From NCBI GenBank assembly GCA_046539045.1, contig JBKHHU010000181.1, forward strand, positions 1-7,101: a DNA stretch of 7,101 bases. Reading direction: 5' to 3'. This document shows positions 6,280 through 7,101 of this stretch, one piece after another. Made by a program: the position numbers and the translations under genes. The notes beneath the pieces are model-generated. The model did no database searches, was not told where the DNA came from, and was given only the letters and a program-made list of their open reading frames with translations. The stretch is from JBKHHU01 sp046539045 (GTDB taxonomy: Bacteria > Planctomycetota > Phycisphaerae > SM23-33). Position 1 is the stretch's first letter. Each line of letters begins with the position of its first letter.

Positions 6280-6483
6280 ATGGCTACTGGTAAAGTGAAG
6301 TGGTTCAACAACACTAAGGGCTACGGCTTTATTGCTGCCGATAGCGGCGTTGATGTCTTCGTGCACCATAACGACATTATGGGCGAAGGCTACAAGACCC
6401 TCGAAGAGGGCGAAACCGTTGAATTCGAAATCGAGCAGGGCCCCAAGGGTCCCCGCGCGAGCAAGGTTCAGCGCAGCATGTAA
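6280..6483 (+). CDS. csp: Cold-shock domain protein (CspA family)
   Basis: This 67-residue protein is a single cold-shock domain with the usual length. It has GKVKWFNNTKGYGFI (4-18), which includes the RNP1 core KGYGFI (13-18), and RNP2 VDVFVHH (24-30), followed by EGETVEFEIEQGPKGPRASKV (43-63). The aromatic and basic residues that stack on nucleic acid (Trp8, Phe9, Tyr15, Phe17, Phe27, His29) are present. Such proteins bind single-stranded RNA and melt secondary structure in the cytoplasm, during cold adaptation or constitutively. AGGAG (6268-6272) sits 7 nt before the ATG, a strong ribosome site. The gene stands alone, with a long upstream region and its own terminator. Codons are less GC-rich than in the neighbouring genes, as expected for a highly expressed gene. 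Whether it is cold-induced cannot be told. Confidence 0.96.
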   Translation: MATGKVKWFNNTKGYGFIAADSGVDVFVHHNDIMGEGYKTLEEGETVEFEIEQGPKGPRASKVQRSM

Positions 6484-6502
6484 TTGTTGCATCTGAAACT
6501 CA

Positions 6503-6538
6503 GGAGCGTCGTCTTCCGGGACGACGCTCCTTTTTTTT
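6503..6538 (+). terminator. Intrinsic terminator of the csp gene
   Basis: GGAGCGTCGTC (6503-6513) pairs perfectly with GACGACGCTCC (6520-6530) over 11 bp around the six-base loop TTCCGG, and eight T residues follow (6531-6538). It starts 19 nt after the csp stop codon. The group II intron begins three to four nucleotides after the T-run. Confidence 0.95.
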
Positions 6539-6915
6539 ATGGTTGCGCCGGATGGCGCGTTTACTTGGAGGTGGAAGTCCTCTACGGACCTCGATGACAG
6601 GAACCGTTAGCCGACCAGCAAGGGCTGCCGCGAGGGCGGGGTCTGAAGGAAGCTGCAGGCAAAGCTGCGGCCCGACGAACAGGAATCGCATACAAGGCGG
6701 CGTCGCGTGGGCGAGAGGGCCAGAAGACTCGAAGCCCGAAGTCATCCGGAACGCGGCGGCGTAGATGCGGCGGGTATATGCAGCGAAGGTCACGCGTCTT
6801 ACCCCGGGAGACCTGTCGGTCTGCGATGAGCTACCGGCCCGGCGACGGGTCGGGATGGACCGGCAGGAGTCAGCCGAGGCCATAGTAGTCCGTTTGCACC
6901 ACGGATGAGGGGCCG

Positions 6916-7027
6916 AACAGAAGGAAGCCGACGCGATGCGGCACGATCGACGTCCCCACGTCGGCCTTGCGTCGCTTGGGATTTGTGAGCCTGCTCGCGG
7001 AGCATCGACGACTTGCGAGCACCTGCT
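6916..7027 (+). other. Short domain IV of the group II intron, no maturase
   Basis: This is the place where the intron-encoded reverse transcriptase normally lies. Only about 110 nt are present. A ribosome-site-like GAAGGAAG followed 8 nt later by ATG (6936) resembles the start region of an intron protein, but the following frame has no reverse-transcriptase similarity and runs through domains V and VI. Local hairpins are CGACGT/ACGTCG with loop CCCC (6948-6963) and TGCTC/GAGCA with loop GCG (6992-7004). The limits are approximate. Confidence 0.6.
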
Positions 7028-7061
7028 GAACCGCCGTATACGGAACCGTACGTACGGTGGT
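7028..7061 (+). ncRNA. Group II intron domain V (catalytic hairpin)
   Basis: The 34-nt hairpin folds as ACCGCCGTA (7030-7038) against TACGGTGGT (7053-7061), 9 bp with one G-U, a two-base CG bulge (7051-7052), and an upper 4-bp stem TACG/CGTA closed by the loop GAAC. The CGC triad at 7032-7034 and the bulge are the metal-binding parts of the active site. All expected elements are intact. Confidence 0.95.
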
Positions 7062-7063
7062 GT

Positions 7064-7101
7064 GGGACGCCGGGGCGAGAAATCACCCCGGCCTACCCGA
7101 T
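7064..7101 (+). ncRNA. Group II intron domain VI with branch-point A and 3' end
   Basis: GCCGGGG (7069-7075) pairs with CCCCGGC (7086-7092). At the base GGGA (7064-7067) pairs with T7094 and CCC (7096-7098), which leaves A7095 bulged. That A is the seventh nucleotide from the 3' end, the usual place for the lariat branch point. The element ends CTACCCGAT, matching the A-Y 3' end of group II introns. The downstream exon lies outside the window. Confidence 0.85.

Larger units (their letters stand above)
6542..7101 (+). mobile_element. ORF-less group IIC-type intron (about 560 nt)
   Basis: The RNA reads as a full group II intron. The 5' end GTTGCGCC (consensus GUGYG) starts a GCGCC/GGCGC stem, followed by GGTGGAAGTCC. 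Domain I contains CGTTAGCC (6605-6612), GCAAGG (6618-6623) and GGTCTGAAGGAAGC (6640-6653). Further on come CTTACCCCGGGAGACCTG (6798-6815) and the domain III string GTCAGCCGAGGCCATAG (6869-6885). Domains V and VI close the element. These strings resemble, from memory, the Oceanobacillus iheyensis IIC intron. Insertion right after an intrinsic terminator is typical of IIC introns. No reverse transcriptase/maturase is encoded, so splicing or mobility would need a protein in trans. The 5' boundary is uncertain by about one base; the 3' end is at or very near the window edge. EBS1 pairing could not be assigned. Confidence 0.9.

Noticed and set aside
6092..6298. 68-codon plus-strand frame overlapping the csp start
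   Set aside because: It has no ribosome site and no family similarity, begins inside a strong hairpin and overlaps the csp start in another frame.
6880..6885. CCATAG as EBS1 pairing with TTATGG before the intron
   Set aside because: The string is part of the conserved domain III segment GTCAGCCGAGGCCATAG, not a domain I loop, so the complementarity is probably chance.
6500..7086. Short minus-strand frames across the intron
   Set aside because: They are antisense to highly structured intron RNA and have no family similarity or ribosome sites.
6936..7101. Open frame from ATG 6936 to the window end as a maturase
   Set aside because: The translation has no reverse-transcriptase or maturase motif and runs through domains V and VI, which are RNA structures.

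Overview
The window looks like chromosomal DNA from a GC-rich Gram-negative-type bacterium, most likely a planctomycete or a close relative. The main pointers are a DUF2617-type protein, DUF2062 and DUF502 membrane proteins, and a lipopolysaccharide-core-like gene set (heptosyltransferase fold, Kdo/WaaP-type kinase). The taxonomic assignment is inference from gene content; no 16S or other marker is present.

Layout. Positions 1-5848 hold seven genes, all on the minus strand, read here from upstream (right) to downstream (left): a GT4-like glycosyltransferase (5848-4772), a 587-residue protein with two complete lipopolysaccharide-kinase-like domains (4710-2947), a GT9 heptosyltransferase-like glycosyltransferase (2950-1889, 4-nt ATGA overlap with the kinase), a DUF2062 membrane protein (1878-1258), a DUF2617 protein (1152-610), a single-domain STAS protein (515-150), and the first 46 codons of a DUF502 membrane protein (138-1, cut by the window edge). 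The first four form a surface-glycan/lipopolysaccharide assembly cluster: two sugar transferases, a tandem sugar kinase and a small inner-membrane protein. A weak terminator-like hairpin and a perfect TATAAT box between DUF2062 and DUF2617 suggest that the last three genes form a separate unit.

Positions 5849-6279 form a divergent intergenic region with no convincing gene. It contains a candidate plus-strand promoter and a strong two-part hairpin, which could give the next gene a long structured leader. Positions 6280-6483 (+) encode a canonical 67-residue cold-shock protein, followed by a textbook intrinsic terminator (6503-6538).

Positions 6542-7101 (+) are a structurally complete group II intron RNA of the bacterial IIC type, inserted directly after the U-tract of the csp terminator, which is the kind of site IIC introns favour. 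Domain V (CGC triad) and domain VI (bulged branch-point adenosine) are readable, and the window ends at or very near the intron 3' end. The intron has no reverse transcriptase/maturase gene: domain IV is only about 110 nt. It is therefore either a natural ORF-less intron served in trans or a deletion derivative. This is the most notable element in the window.
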